64,000 nucleotides of DNA from Clytia hemisphaerica (GCA_902728285.1 CACVBU010000865.1:3363008-3427007); one strand, 5' to 3'. Positions 10,416 to 25,400 are shown, counted from the first letter of the stretch. Numbers and translations: made by a program. The notes: generated from the letters alone by a model not told the origin.

Positions 10416-13400
10416 ATGGCAGAGCACCAAGTCAATATAAAAGAGTCCGCCCATGAGTGGGACCAACAACCGCCAGAGTTCCACCACAACACTGATTTCA
10501 ATCAAGGGGGTGTGGTCAAACGTCCTTTACAAAAAGAGAATCCAGCAGAAAGGAAATCATCAACTTCCGATTTGACCATGGATTTCTTATTGGAGCAAGA
10601 GAAAAGGAATCAAATTCGAAATATTGTGGTCGAAAGTTTCGATAAAGTGGGTGACCACGTGGTAAGCATACTTTCATTATATTTTTATCACGTTGAATTG
10701 AAGGTTGGTTTTTAGACTGAAGAACTATAATTTCAGATTTCTTTACCTAATGAAATTGTTTTATTTTAAAAATACGTCTTTCAACTTATTATGGGAAAAC
10801 ATATGAAATGATTTATGGCTATTTTACTTTAGTTTGAACTTTTGTAAGTGTCAGTACTAGGACTTATTGCCATTATAATTGTACTAATTAAATGTCTTTT
10901 TTACTTTGTCTGCAGGTTTACAACATAGACATCCATATTAAAGAGAGGAGTTGGTCTGTCGCCCGGAGATATCGAGAATTTCATCGCCTTCATGAACAGG
11001 TGCTCAATGTTACATTTTATCTACATAGTCAGAAATCATTTCCATGCCCTTTTTTTGTAACTCAAAGGAGCTCAGCTTAGATAGCAAATCAAAAAAAAAT
11101 GAAATGAGTTATGTTAGATCTGCAATCACGGTCAAAATCTATTGAGAATCAAGCTTATTTCCTCGTTTTTCGTAATTTGGAGATCGGGCGAGAAAGTCGC
11201 TTTTGGGCTAATTGATAAATTTATTCAAGTATTTCAATTCGGGAGGGGTTTATACTTCCGGGCTATATTTTGAGCCCTATTGGGCCTTTCTTGAACTGTT
11301 GGATCCTTAGATCCTAAGTCTAGCGTTTAAAACTCAGAGTTAAAACTCTACCCTTCCAACCTAATTTAGAGCGCTTCCAAATCTTTGTGGTTACAAGATT
11401 TCGTAGGAATTTCCCATTTTTCTCAAATATTACGACAATGATTGTAGGTGTTACATCATCAGCGAGGATAAAAAATGTATCCGTCTTTATTCTTCCAACA
11501 ATCATCCTAATGTTGATGTATTTTTACATTTTTAGCTAACACCAAATTTTTTTCTGAGTCACAATGTATATGTAGTTTGTTTGAGTTTTATCATCCCTTA
11601 TCAATGTTTTTAAATTACCCTTTAACTTTTTTATTTAGCTCGTACAACAACATGGATTAGCCTGGGAGCTGTTACCACCAAAGAAAATTGTTGGCAATCT
11701 CAGTTCATCGCACTTGGAGAAACGAAAAGTTGCTTTACAAAAATATTTGAAGACTGTGGTCACAGTTTTCACTGATCTACCAAGACCCTTGATAGGGTTT
11801 CTTGAGATCGATCAATTTGTAAGTGTGCTTTTCCTTTTTGCTCTTTTCTCATTAAAAAGACCTACTGTCTTTATAGAAATTTTACTTCCAAAGCTAGTAC
11901 TATTCAATGTACGTTTTAGTAGTCTTTTGAGTTCGGATTCATGCGAGGCTTGCAATTGAATCAACCTGACTTTTTTCTTTTTGCATTTCATACTCTTTTT
12001 GGTAATTTGAAAGCAAACCCTGTGGCTTTTACACACATTTTACAATTCAAAGAATAAGATCGAAAGAGTGGGAAATAAATGAGAATACACCTTTACCGTA
12101 ACTCGCCAAACTAATGTGCGCGCATTATTTTGATGCCCTCCACCATTTGGTCTCTGGAGGTAAACAAACCCGTTTTTGCCTGCATTTCCTTAGGGAAAGT
12201 TGGTTTTTTGAGCTTTTCTCAAGTTCTGTAGATCAAAATCCCCTCAAATTTTATTATGTTCAATCTATTCAAGCTTTTCGTGGATGGAAATTGTGGCCAT
12301 TCAAAAGAAAGGGATTCGTTATGCCATGCTTTCTTTACACTGGATTTATTGTAGGGATCTGCCACCCATACATCGTTTGATAACACCCATAAGTGGCGGT
12401 TCATAGACTCTCCAGCCTTTATTTGTAGTTGATGTTTTCTCGGCATGCTCATTTCTCCTTGATTGATGTAAAGGGACCGAAGTGTCTGAACGATATGGAG
12501 TAATTTAAAGATCATCTTTTCATTCATAGGATGTCCATGCAGTTTGTCAACAGTTATCAAGAGACATGTATGAGATTGGTAGGTTCATATCTAAACTTTC
12601 TTCCAATAAAAAACGGGTTGTAAATGCAGTAATAAGTATGGTATAATAAGTAAGAATTTTGCGACGCGATCGCAATCGGAGGCGACGCGATGGTTAGTTA
12701 TCTACCCTTAATCCACTGTTCTATTCCCTTTATCTGCTAAGCAATGGTAATGGTATTCGAGTTGGTCATAGCAGATTTCAGAAGCGGACTTAGAAAAGTT
12801 AGCAACCTCCGGCCCGGAGTCCAAGATCAGAAAAGCTTTAAAAATAATGTGATTTGTTTTGTCTCTGTGTTACATGTTTCGTCGTTGTGATGTAATTTGA
12901 TCATACTGGGATTTCCCAATGCAGTGACGTCACGTCGAGCTCATTCTTTCATCAAATCTCGTGCATGTTTCAATGTTATAGGTTGCTTGTTTTACACAAG
13001 CAAAACAAATATTGTTACAATTATTAGTAAAGAAACTTCGCAGTGTGTTGCGTACATTGCTTATATATGTTAAGTGGATTGATTTTCACGCGGACTTTTT
13101 TCGCGAAACGAAGATCTAAAATCTTCGCGTGGACAAAATTTCGCGAATAGACATATTCACCCGATGTCTTTCATTTTCCTAGAGCTTTTTGCCAATTTTG
13201 GGATTCTAAATATTTCGCGAGGACTAATTTTTGCGAAAACGGCCAAAATTAGCGAAAATCGCGACAATTGATCCACTCCTAGACTGGAGTCGTTTATAAT
13301 GCGTGATATACTAATAATACCTATAATAAAAATAATAATACGGGATTTAGTTTGTATAAACGACTGGAAGAATCCGGTGTTCCAGCCTTATAGATACAGG

Positions 13401-16400
13401 GGCTAGCTACGCAGAAACTTGCGTTGCGAGAAAACAATTTATCAAGCAACAACAAACTCTCAAAACGAAATCAACTCAAATGAAAAACTTTCAATACACA
13501 AATCCACTCATATTTTTTTTCTCAAGAATTATTTTGAGCAGGAAAAAATTATAATTGCAATATTGACACTTTTCTTTTGTTTGGTGTTTCTAGACGACTA
13601 AAATTGTTCCATTCATTACTTTTTGCTTTATTTCTACTATGTATGAATTAGTCGTCTAGCTTGCTAGACTAATCCACTCCAGGTATCTCATCATTAGATC
13701 GAACATTTCCTGACCTGTCTAAAAAACAAACACTTCCGCCATTACCTTATAATGCCCCTGATTAGAGAGAGTACCTATGAGCACACTTGTTCATAAGAAT
13801 ATGAGAACATGTACTTTAGGCGTATAAACTTAAAATAGAAACGTGAAGTGGAATTATCGCGAATTAAAGGGAAAGAAAAGTTTTCTTGAGCGTAAACTTT
13901 CGTTCTTCATAGGATCATGATTTGGAATTTCTAACGAAATCAACTTTCACGTAAAGGTTTTAAGAATCTTGAAAATCGCAGTTTGCACGCTTAAAGTGCT
14001 CTACCGAACAAAATATTATTATATCGCTCTGGAGGTTGTACTTTCAGAATATTGATTGATTTTCTTCTTACACAGGTGATGACTTGTTATCAAAAGGTCT
14101 GGTCTTCAAGATATCACCACTTCAAATCCATTGCATCAATAGACGCCTACATCTACCTTTGCCTACGTGTGGTAAGTTTTATTTGATTACATCCATTCTT
14201 TGCCACGGAAAGTCATGCGATGCGCTCAACTTATGACATTTAATCATTCTGAGAGTGAGTAATAGTTATCCAGGGTGTCTACGGGACCTTGAAAACCTTG
14301 AAAACCTTGAAAACCTTGAAAATGAACCACCCAACCTTGAAAACCTTGAAAACTATCGATTTTCTGGGAAAAACCTTGAAAACCTTGAAAAATCGTTAAA
14401 AACCTTGAAAAGCACTATCCAGTCATTCGAAAAGTAAGAATAAGTAAAAAACCGCATGCGGCGCTAAACATTTATAACATTTAGAGAATTCCATATTTCC
14501 CTGTTTCTGGTGTGATTCTGTCGCAACGAATGCAACATATTCTTTTATCATTAGCTGAGTTTTTGTCACTAATTTTATGTTTGCATGAGCCCTAAGAAAT
14601 CGACTGTTCCCCAATTTTCAAATCGCTTCAGGGCGTCTTGGAATAATGGCCGTTCATCAATAAAATTTCGAAGATTCCTTAAAACAACTCTTTTGGAAAT
14701 TGATTTTTGTAAAAAACAAAATCAAAAACAAGGTGTTTTTTAGCCATTTGAAAGAGTCTAAATCAAAATTTTCTCTCGTCGGCGCAAACCATGGTTGCGC
14801 CACCTCGGTCGCTGTAAACAATTGATTTTGCTTCTATAATTCTTTATTTCTAAAGTTGGAAGACTAGGGAGCTGGAATAATTCTCTTTGTAGTATTGTTC
14901 TCGAGAGGGAGATAGGAATTTAACTGTGGAAGTAATTCCCCGGGCACCAAAAGCGAATAAATTTTATTTGCTGTCCTCTATTCTGAAAAAAACAAAATTC
15001 CTGTAAAGAGCCATGTCAACTGAGTATCAAAAAACCTTGAAAAGTGCCGAAGTTTTTGCCAAAAAACCTTGAAATACCACTTAAAAATGACCAAAAAAAC
15101 CTTGAAAACCTTGAAAATCCCGAAAAAAAATCCGTAGACACCCTGTTATCGGACAGTTGTGAGAAATATTTTACGAATTTTTCCGTACAATATATATAAT
15201 ATACGGAAAATACGGAACGAGTGAAATATTTCCATATTGTACGAGCAAATGTCTGATAACTGGTTTATCGGTGACCAAAAAAATGCACTTTTTATGTGAG
15301 AAAAAAGCGCAGGCACTTTTGTAGCAAAGTGATGTTAGTTTGCTTCTACCGCTACAATGCAACAACATCTTTTCGTCAATTTATCTTTTGTACATGTAAA
15401 ATACAAGATATATACTCTTTTAAACCAATCAGATTGCAGATATTTTTTGGATTGCCGATAAAAACAAGTACTGTGGTTTTTAGTGAGTTAAAAAACCATT
15501 GGGTGTGTTTTAGCCAAATGCTGACGTTTTTCCGTAGAAAATAGCAACTCCATTTTATCAATAACTTCGTGAACTGTATTGAGTCTTGAAAAGAGTACAT
15601 ATTATATTATTCCGCATCAGTAAGATTCTAACGATTTCATTGGTCAAAAGACATCACGTGGCGGTGGGATATATACTGTATCTGTCTTCCTCACGTTCGA
15701 TTAAGAAAAAAAAGATGACATTGCATATTGACGAATGTGCTTTCGAATTTTGATCAAGATTCGAATGTTTTGTTTTGAAAAGACTGAAAAAGACCTTGTA
15801 ACTAATAGCATTTCAGAGTACACTGTACATTTTTACTCGAAATTCCGCCACAACCCTAACCTCTAAAACCCAACATGCCACAACGTGTTTTTAAGGTAAC
15901 AAACTCATAAACAACCAGGGGGGGCAAGCAGTTAGTACACGACACCCATGACACTTAGTACCGTGGTGGGTCCATTTTTCAAATTTTCAAAATGCAGTTA
16001 GTACACCAGTGTACTAACTGCCAAAAGGGGTGGTGTATATTTTCAAATTTGCAAAATACAGTTAGTACACCTGTGTACTAACTGCTGAAAGGGGTGGTGT
16101 ATACAGAATTTTGGAAGAAAAAAGGTGTATTAACTGTTTTCAAAACGAGAATTTTAAACTAGATTTCTCAGATTTTTACTGTTATCAGTTTATGAGAGGT
16201 TTATGGTTCTATCTTTTTTATGTACGTCTTTTTTCTAGGACAGTCAGGAATACCTTTTAACAGCTTGAAACATGACATTACAATTCTAGGAACTCTTAGA
16301 ACTCTTAGAAATATTCAAAATAAAACATTCGAATTTGAAAATTTCGAACTTTCGAACGTTTTCTGTTTTGTTTTGGTAATCCGATCATCCGAACCATAAT

Positions 16401-19400
16401 CGGGAAGAATAGAAAATTATCTAAAGATGGTGGATAAGTTGCTGAACAAACATTCTGTGTTTTCTGTCTAAAAAAAATTTTTCTGGAAAGTCATTATTGT
16501 CACTTTAACTAGGTTTACTAGTGTTTTACCTTTGCGCTCAAACAGGCTGAAAAGTCTTGTGTAAATATCTCCATGCAACTCGAATGCACACAGGGAGTTG
16601 AAATTTGATTGAATTATTGAATGTTCGAGTTATGGAGACTTGTTTTACTTGAAGGGACCAGAAGAAATGTTCGAGTTAGAGAAGTACATTCCAGTTATGT
16701 TCGTTCCAGTTACAGAGACTACACTTTTTGGACCTACCGGGAGGTCCTTTAATTTGACCGTTGTCCGTTCGTCTGTTACAAGCTTTTCTCGGGATTGGCT
16801 CATTAGTTTTTGTTAAATTGCACAATGATACAAAATGGCAATGCCTAAAAAGTGACGGAGCCCGATTTTTGAAAAAAAATTTTGGGGGGCAAATTTGGGC
16901 CAAAAACTACCTAAAAATAAGGTTTTTTGGACTTTGTGCAAAATTGCTTCATTAGTTTTTCCTGATTTTTGGCAGAAAGATAGAGTGCAAGGCACCCTAA
17001 AATGTGGCTGAAGTAATTTTTCTCGGAAAATTTTTTTTCGTCGTCAAATACGGATTTTCGCAAATTTGGGCCAAAAACTACCTAAAAATAAGGTTTTTTG
17101 GACTTGGTGCAAAATTGCTTCATTAGTTTTTCCTGATTTTTTGCAGAAAGATATGAGTGCAAGGCACCCTAAAATGTGGCTGAAGTAATTTTTCTCGGAA
17201 AAATTTTTTTCGGTCGTCAAATACGGATGTCGCTTTTTTGGGGAAAATTCCCTGTTTTACCATTTTTCCTGTTAGCAGCTTTTCTCGGGATTGGCTCATT
17301 ATTTTTTTTTTTAATTTTTTTGCACAATGATACAAAATAGCAATGCCTGAAAAAGTGACGGAGCCCGATTTTTGAAAAAAATTTTTGGGGGGCAAATTTG
17401 GGCCAAAAACTACCTAAAATAAGGTTTTTTTTTTGGACTTTGTGCAAAATTGCTGCTTCATTAGTTTTTCCTGATTTTTGGCAGAAAGATAGAGTGCAAG
17501 GCACCCTAAAATGTGGCTGAAGTAATTTTTCTCGTAAAAATTTTTTTTCGTCGTCAAATACGGATTTTCGTAAATTTGGGCCAAAAACTACCTAAAAATA
17601 AGGTGTTTTGGACTTGGTGCAAAATTGCTTCATTAGTTTTTCCTGATTTTTGGCAGAAAGATGGAGTGCAAGGCACCCTAAAATGTGGCTGAAGTAATTT
17701 TTCTCGGAAAATTTTTTTTCGTCGTCAAATACGGATTTTCGCTTTTTTGGGGAAATTCCCTTTTACCATTTTCCTGTTAGCAGCTTTTCTCGGGATCGGC
17801 TCATTAGTTTTTTTTTATTTTTTGCACAATGATACAAAATAGCAATGCCTGAAAAGTGACGGAGCCCGATTTTGAAAAAAAAATTTGGGGAAAATTTGGG
17901 CCAAAAACTACCTAACATAAGGTTTTTTGGACTTGGTGCAAAATTGCTTCATTAGTTTTTCCTGATTTTTGTCAGAAAGATAGAATGCAAGGTACCTTAA
18001 AATGTGGCTGAAGTAATTTTTCTCGGAAAATTTTTTTTCGTCATAAAATTTTCAAAAAAAGACGACCAAGTTACACAATGATAAAAGAAAATAAATCAGA
18101 CGTTTTTGCATTGTTCTAAAAATTATTGTGTTTGCTCAATACCAATAGTAAAATGTAGAACACCTACTTTTATCTGATTTTGATCAACAGGTAGGTCCAT
18201 TCAGCATGTTGCTTGTTTTTATAAGAACCAGTAAAATGAGGCTTGGTTGTTCTTATTTTTTTGGCACTTTGAGCATCAAATTGCTTTTATCCTGTTCTTA
18301 TTTATAAGGTGTAGTTGAGGTATTTCAGGCATTATACTCAGGCGCTACTACTTTAACCCCTAAATTGCTTGAAATGGAGTAATTTTAGGCTCAGCATTGT
18401 TCTTAGATCGCTCTTATTTTTTGGCGATTTTGAGTCTCATTGTTCATATAAAATTGTTCTTCTATAAAAAAGTGTGTTGCTTTTTTTTTGTTTTCCAGAA
18501 TCACAAGATCCAGCGGAAGATATCGGTCACCTTTATTCTTTCATCCAACAAGTTCCCAGAATACTCGTAAGCTGCTTCAATCCTACTTTTAAGGATTTCA
18601 AATCTTCGTTTCGATGAAGCTCGTTTCTTCGTCCGTTGACTTTATATCGAACATGCTTTCCTTCCTCAAATATCAGCAAATATCACATTGCGACTGAAAA
18701 CAAACGAAACATCTTTTTTGTAATGTAAAAATTTCAGAACTCATTATATTGCTGGGTTGGGGTTGGAGTAATCATATAGAAAACAATGAAATTTCTTTGT
18801 TCGATCAATAGCTAATAAAAAATTCACATAGTGATTAAAATGTTTTTTTGAATTCTGTTCCACTTTTTCAGGACACCCTGTATAGCAAAATCAATCTCTT
18901 TCATAAAGTAAAAGGAAGCAACAAAGTTCTTCCCCGCTTTTCTAAAGTTTAGCCTGGTCTCTATCTAAATTTTCTACTCTTATTTGGGGCTTTACAATTC
19001 CCAAGAGGGAACTTCAAGAGAGATTTCGACCGATACAAACGTATAAATTATGGATAATGCCTGGTTTCTAAAGTGATAGCTTTGCAAGCAGTACCTCGGT
19101 TTTTTCTTCGCACGAGTTTATCATACTTTATAAACCTTATGAACTTTAAGGATTTAATTTGCCTCCGTTCTTTTCGTGTTTACAGGTTTTTCCAGGATTC
19201 CAGAAGAACTGTGTTGGCAGTGAAGACATTACATATGACTTGTCCATATTTCGATCATTAGATTATCTTGAGGTTTGTCTTCACTGCTTTTGATCATTTT
19301 TCTCAGTTTTAAAATAGGTGATAAGAGGTATATTGAGATTGAAATTTCGATTGTATTCCTACTTTAAGTTATTAGAATTTCAATCTGAAACATTATTTAA

Positions 19401-22400
19401 GTATTTCCATCGCGGTACCAACGAAGCATCATTATTGGTAATCGTGAAGGAGATTTAAAAAATACCAAATAGCCATAGAATTTTGAACTAGTACTGGTAT
19501 GGTTATTGAAAATTGCACTTGCACCTTACAAATCTACCCTATCGAAAGCTAAGCTCTAGTTTAGACTGCCCACTTTTCGCCCTGCCTATTCTCAACTTCA
19601 GTTGAGCTAGAATCTGACAATGTCTGTATGTATGTCCGTCCGACAACTTTGGGGCAGCCTGGAGACTTCAAAAATTGTTTGATTTGGCTGAAATTTTGCA
19701 CACTTGTTCCTTGGGTGAATATCTGGGGGTGTTTCTTTCATTTTTCGAAAATTTTGATTTTTGGGGCCTGGGGACGAGTTTTTCTCCAAAACGAGGCTAA
19801 AACTTTGGGGCAGCCTGGAGACTTCAAAAAGTGTTCGATTTGGCTGAAATTTTGCAAACTTGTTCCTTGAGTGAATATCTGGGGGTGCTTTTTACATTTT
19901 TCAAAAATTTTGATTTTTGGGGCCTGATGACCAGTTTTTCACTTCAAAAATGGTCGGATTTGGCGCCAAAACGAGGCTAAAAATTGAATCAAGTTTTTTT
20001 TTACAACTTTTTCATTATTTTTTTATTTTTGTTCAATTTTTTGTGGTTTTCTAGCGAATATTTTTATTCGACTAGAAATTGGAAAGTATTATTGAGGCTC
20101 TGAGGACGAGGACACTATTCTAAAGACACTATTTTAACGGATATAAAAAAATGAAAAATTAAGATAAAAACAACCCCAGGTGAATAAGTGGAACAAGTGA
20201 ACCAAATTTCAGCCAAAACGGACAAGGTTATAATATTTGCTACCTAATACTAAATATTTGAAATGTTACAATTAGGCTTTCGAATAACAAAATATCTAAA
20301 GTTGAGCCCAGTGCGGTGTGCACGTTCGACTATTATAATTATGAATTAAAGTTGGCAAATAGTTGGCTGTCTAAAGTCAATGCATCGCCCTCTCTTGACG
20401 TCAATGCAATGTCTTCTTTCAATCTTTACCAAGCAGAGATTTTAGCGCCAAGTGTGCACACTTTTCGCCTACTCAAACAATTAGAATAGGCTGGGCAGAA
20501 AGTCGGCCGTCTAAACTAGAGCTAACCTACTTGGGTTGCCATAGTCCATTACATCATTTCTCGTATATCCCGTTCTGTTCTTTTTCAGATCCAATGTTGT
20601 GATATTGAATATTTAGAGGGCATCGAAGCTGTTCAAAAATGCACCTCTGAATTGCGCGTTCACAAATCTATCCAATTGCTAAAGGTAATAAAATTTCATA
20701 CATGCTTTAAACTGATAGTATTCCAGAAAAGATTTTCATCCTTTCTGATTGAATTCTGTTTTGTTGAAGATTCTTTGCGTATGCAGGCAACTCTCTTTCT
20801 GCTCCTAACTTCTATAATCCGAATCTTTTTGTAAAAGATTGGTCCCCCTTAAGTTGAGAGATGCATCTTTAAGTCTTTATAATGGGAAGCACTTTTTTAT
20901 AATGAATAAGAGGGAGAGTGTAGGAGAAGGTGTATGTCCTGAGGTTGCCAAATCCATTACAGAATAAGAGGGAGAGTGTAGGAGAAGGTGTATGTCCTGG
21001 GGTTGCCAAATCCATTACAGAATAAGAGGGAGAGTGTAGGAGAAGGTGTATGTCCTGGGGTTGCCAAATCCATTACAGAATAAGAGGGAGAGTGTAGGAG
21101 AAGGTGTATGTCCTGTACAGCAATCAATTTTCATTTCTGTTTATGTGTAACAACACATAACAACCTGTTACAACAACAAAGTTTGAATCTTGAACTCGTC
21201 TGCAAATCCTTAATGACACGAGCTGCTTCAAAGAAATAAGTTCAAAAAGCCTAACATATTGTCCTCTATATTTTATAGTATGTAATGGTAGTTGTGAATT
21301 GACAAATAGTTGATCGTGGAAAATTTACGTCGTTTTTTATGCTAAGTCGGCTCTAAGGTCGGCACTTTCTAATTCCGTCTTTCTCGGTCTGAAATGGACT
21401 CGCTAATTTAGCTTTAATTTTTTTGTCTCCTTCCATTTTTAAATGTCAGTGTACTTATTGTTACCTTTCATTGACGAATATTCCCTCCAACTTTTGCACA
21501 GGATATTTTGATCGGTGCACAGTGTTGGGAGCAAGGTGTTTTGATGACCGTCTCAACTCAAAATGGTAAAGAGGATCGCACTCAAATCACAGAGCGGTTC
21601 CCGTCATGGAAAAAATTAAAACGAGCTTCTTTCAGTTATAACGATATCCGATCCATCGATTACTCAATGGTAAGTGAAAATATGTAACACGGAAATTCAA
21701 CATGAAAGCGAGGCTGGGTTAGGTAGATTTTCAAAACAAAACTGCATAGTGAAATAAGCTGTAAAGTTTCTAGTTAGCAGACGAAAATCTAAGAAATAAA
21801 ATTTTTCCTACCTTATAGTATTATTTCTTTGTGTGTTTTAGTCAGAGAGTTGTTGTATTACAATTTTTTTTCTCGAAATTTCATGCTCTTTCAGATGGTA
21901 CCAATCATTCGTTTATTTTAACTTTTGAAAATAAGCTATTTCTCCACGCTTTATTTTCCCTTGCAGTTTTTCCTATGACGTCACTATTTTGGTCACAAAA
22001 GGTTTTTCCGGGCCTAATCCGCGTCCTCCTTCTCAAAAAAATCTTGTATCATAACTGTTCTTTGGAATAGACTAAAAATGGCTAGGTCGTAAAAAAGATG
22101 TCACGGAACCCCAGGCTTGGCTACCCCTACTATTAGGAATCGACACAATAAATCGAGCAGAAATAGACAATCGTTTTGTTATCTTTATAAACGTAGGAAT
22201 CTAGAAGAAAGCTTCTCATCTCACTGACCTTCAAAAATCCTGGACAAAAAACTCTGATCAAAAGATTTATCCTGTTTATCCATTGATCACTTGTGTTTTC
22301 TTTCTAGACACTTCTTCCATCGTTAGAGTGTTTGGATTTAAGCCACAATTTACTGACCGAAGTCGAATATCTAGAGGTACGTTCTTACTTATTTGCTCTC

Positions 22401-25400
22401 TTCCTTTCTTGTAAGATATTCTCTACTCTCTCATTAGTTTAGAGTCGTTTGTTGTACATGTTTTACAGCACCGGTAATTCAATATGGAAACACGTTACTA
22501 ACACTGTCAGTCACATTAAAGTCGTTCATAATAAAGTAGTATACAGTAATATGTTATACGATAAATCAATAACTATCACGTAGAAATATTAGTTTGTGAA
22601 AACGACTGGAAACATTGCACTGTACATTGAAATCGTTCATAATAAAGTGTTATACAGTAATGTGGGTGTTATATGATAATACAGTAACGTGATGATATTA
22701 GTTTGTATAGACTATTACAATGTTCTTCACTTTTTTTTACGATGGTAGGGATTTTTCTAAGCACTTTGAGCTGGAGCCGTTTTTGTAAATTTGGTTTGAG
22801 TTTCTAGTATGCTGGAAAAGGGGGTTTTTCTCAGCCAAGCTGTATATGACGAAGCTGGGGGTTTGGTTGGTGTTTAGAGGGCGAAGCTCCTAAAATATTT
22901 TAAATAGTAGATAATATTAGAGATTTTTGTTTCCAAACAACAAACAAGTTTAATTTTGCGAGGAAATGTATTTTATATTTTGGATTCAGTTTCCAAAACT
23001 CAATTGTAGATTGAGTAATTTTGGCGGGTATATAGACATAAAAAGGTGCTTAGAAAATCCTTGGATGTCCTAATTTTCCTCGAATTTAGTCGACTAATAT
23101 GCTGTAATGAAAATACTGTAATTTTCAGGAATTGACGTTTCTCACCGACTTGAACTTATCGTACAACGAGATGCGACATTTATCGGAATTCCCTTACAAA
23201 CTTCCTAGTATTTCCTTCCTCAACCTTGCCGGTAATGGTATTCAAAACATTGATGGTAAGGGAAATACTCCTCTTTTTATTTGTTGATCGTATTAGCTTA
23301 GGTACAAGTTTTCAACTACTGTAGGAAATATCAAACTTCGAGAAACGTGGACTCCGTGTTCTCTTTACCTCGATGTTACACAAAGCTCTGTCAATTCTAA
23401 ACGATCTGTGAATTCATAATATGCACCACTGGAGAGTCTTCTGAGAACTACCAAAATTCTCACTTAAAATACGTCACTTTTTCTATTGTTTAAGTGACGT
23501 ATTGGGTGGAAGATTTTAAAAGTTCTGAGAAGACTCTCCAGTTGTGCAAATCATGAATATTAATGGATCGTTAATACTTTTATTAACGTTTATTATCATT
23601 ACTTATTTTAATGTTTTCAAGTTTAAAGGTTTTAAAATTTTACAGAACTCAGATTGGGCTTTTCCATAAAAAAACCGTATACCCCCTGTTGAGGAGGTCC
23701 ATCCCTCTGTGGCTGGAAATGCTGTAACCCCTTGGAATTCCAGACAATTTCAGGTTTAAACCCATTTGAAACTCTGAACTTTAGTAGGATTTAAAAAGCT
23801 ACCCCCATGGAATTCCAGTTATTTTTGACACATTTTTGTATCTCCCTATGGAATTCCGCCACATATTAAACCTTACCCCTTGGAACGGAAATGAACCTCC
23901 TCAACAGGGGGTATACGGTTTTTTTCTGGAAAAGCCCATTCTTAGTCTTTATTTCTCTCACTTAACAAACAGGGTTGGACAAGTTGTACTGTCTTGAGAA
24001 GTTGAACATCTCCAATAACCGTATGAAGAGGGTAAACTAATTTTCTTTACTCCTATGTACACATCAACCATTGCTGCTTTGAACTAAAGAGGTCACTTTT
24101 GGATAGTAGTATTTAAGCTACCGCAAATTTCCCACTGTAAATATCCAATTTCTTCCTTTTTTGGACCTACCTCGGAGGTCCTTTAAATTAACCTTTGTCC
24201 GTTCGTTCGTTCGCTCGTTCGTCCGTTCGTTCTTTCTTTATTTTGTGGTGCCATTGTAAAACTTAATCGAATCCGTTATCCAGTGTACTGTAATGCTAGA
24301 AAAAGCTAGACAATGATTCCATTATGGAGGAAAACATTTGAATTTGACGAGGCCATTCCCTATGCAAATCGAATCTTTTTTTAATTAAATAATAAAAATT
24401 TAGCTTAGCCAAAGAATGAACCAGTTCTATCTATTACTTCGTGTCAAATTCTCTTTTCAGGTGAAAGATGTGTTACCTCTTGGGAACCTTCCATTATTGA
24501 GAAGGCTTCGTGTCGTTGGAAACCCTTTCGCAGAGACTGGCAATTACCGGACACGTATTCTCGGACAGTTTGGAGGAAGAGCTGGTGAGGTAAGGAGAAT
24601 AATAAATATCTTTTGTTATGTTTCAAAAATGGATATTACTTGTCAGAAGAATGGTTTAGTTTCTTAAAGCAAAACTACTAAATCATTAAAGCAGTGTAAA
24701 AGCGTTATGACAATGACTTATGGAAAGTTGTTTGAAGCATGCATATTCATATAAGTTCTTTTTAACTTTGCAACTTTTCTTCGAAGTGCAGATTTCATTT
24801 TCAAACCATAAATAATATCATTGAACCATTGAATGGTGTTCCTTTTGTCTCTTTTTGATAGGTTGTTTTGGATGGTATACCAACCTCTAACAGAGAAATG
24901 GTAAGACTGTTTAAAAGTGCTGAAAAATAAGTTATTTAAGTTTCATTTGGTACGTTTTGTATCGATAACGTTGTGTTAAAGTTGACTCTCTCTCTATTTC
25001 GTCTTTTAAGGGACAGAATATTTTTCGAAATAGGAAAAGATTTGAATTACAAGGTGTGTTTTATTTAACAACTACCCAGCTGAAGGGATGTTTTAGTACG
25101 AATTACAGAGGTTTCGAATCATACTGTATTAATTATTCTTTCAAACTCCCCTCACAGAACAAGATAAAAGAGATCGTAGCATCGCAGGACAGTTACGATA
25201 TTGTTGAAGATGAACCTTACCCTTCAACTGTGTCACAGTCCTCCGCCTCGTCATACGCCCCAAGTTTTGCCCCACCCACACCACGCCCTGTGTCACCTCT
25301 TTTACCTACTGTTGCATCATCACAACAAAATGATGACAAGAAGCCGACTTCACCACGCACTAAACGGGTAATTAGTCATCTTTGGTTTTTGGCTATTTTT

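Noticed and set aside
14255..14437. Plus-strand frame with repeated ENL units
   Set aside because: It is translation of ACCTTGAAAA repeats in a transposable element end.
14271..15145. Tandem ACCTTGAAAA repeats as a possible CRISPR-like array
   Set aside because: Units are short and directly abutting with no spacers, in an animal genome; they are transposon end repeats.
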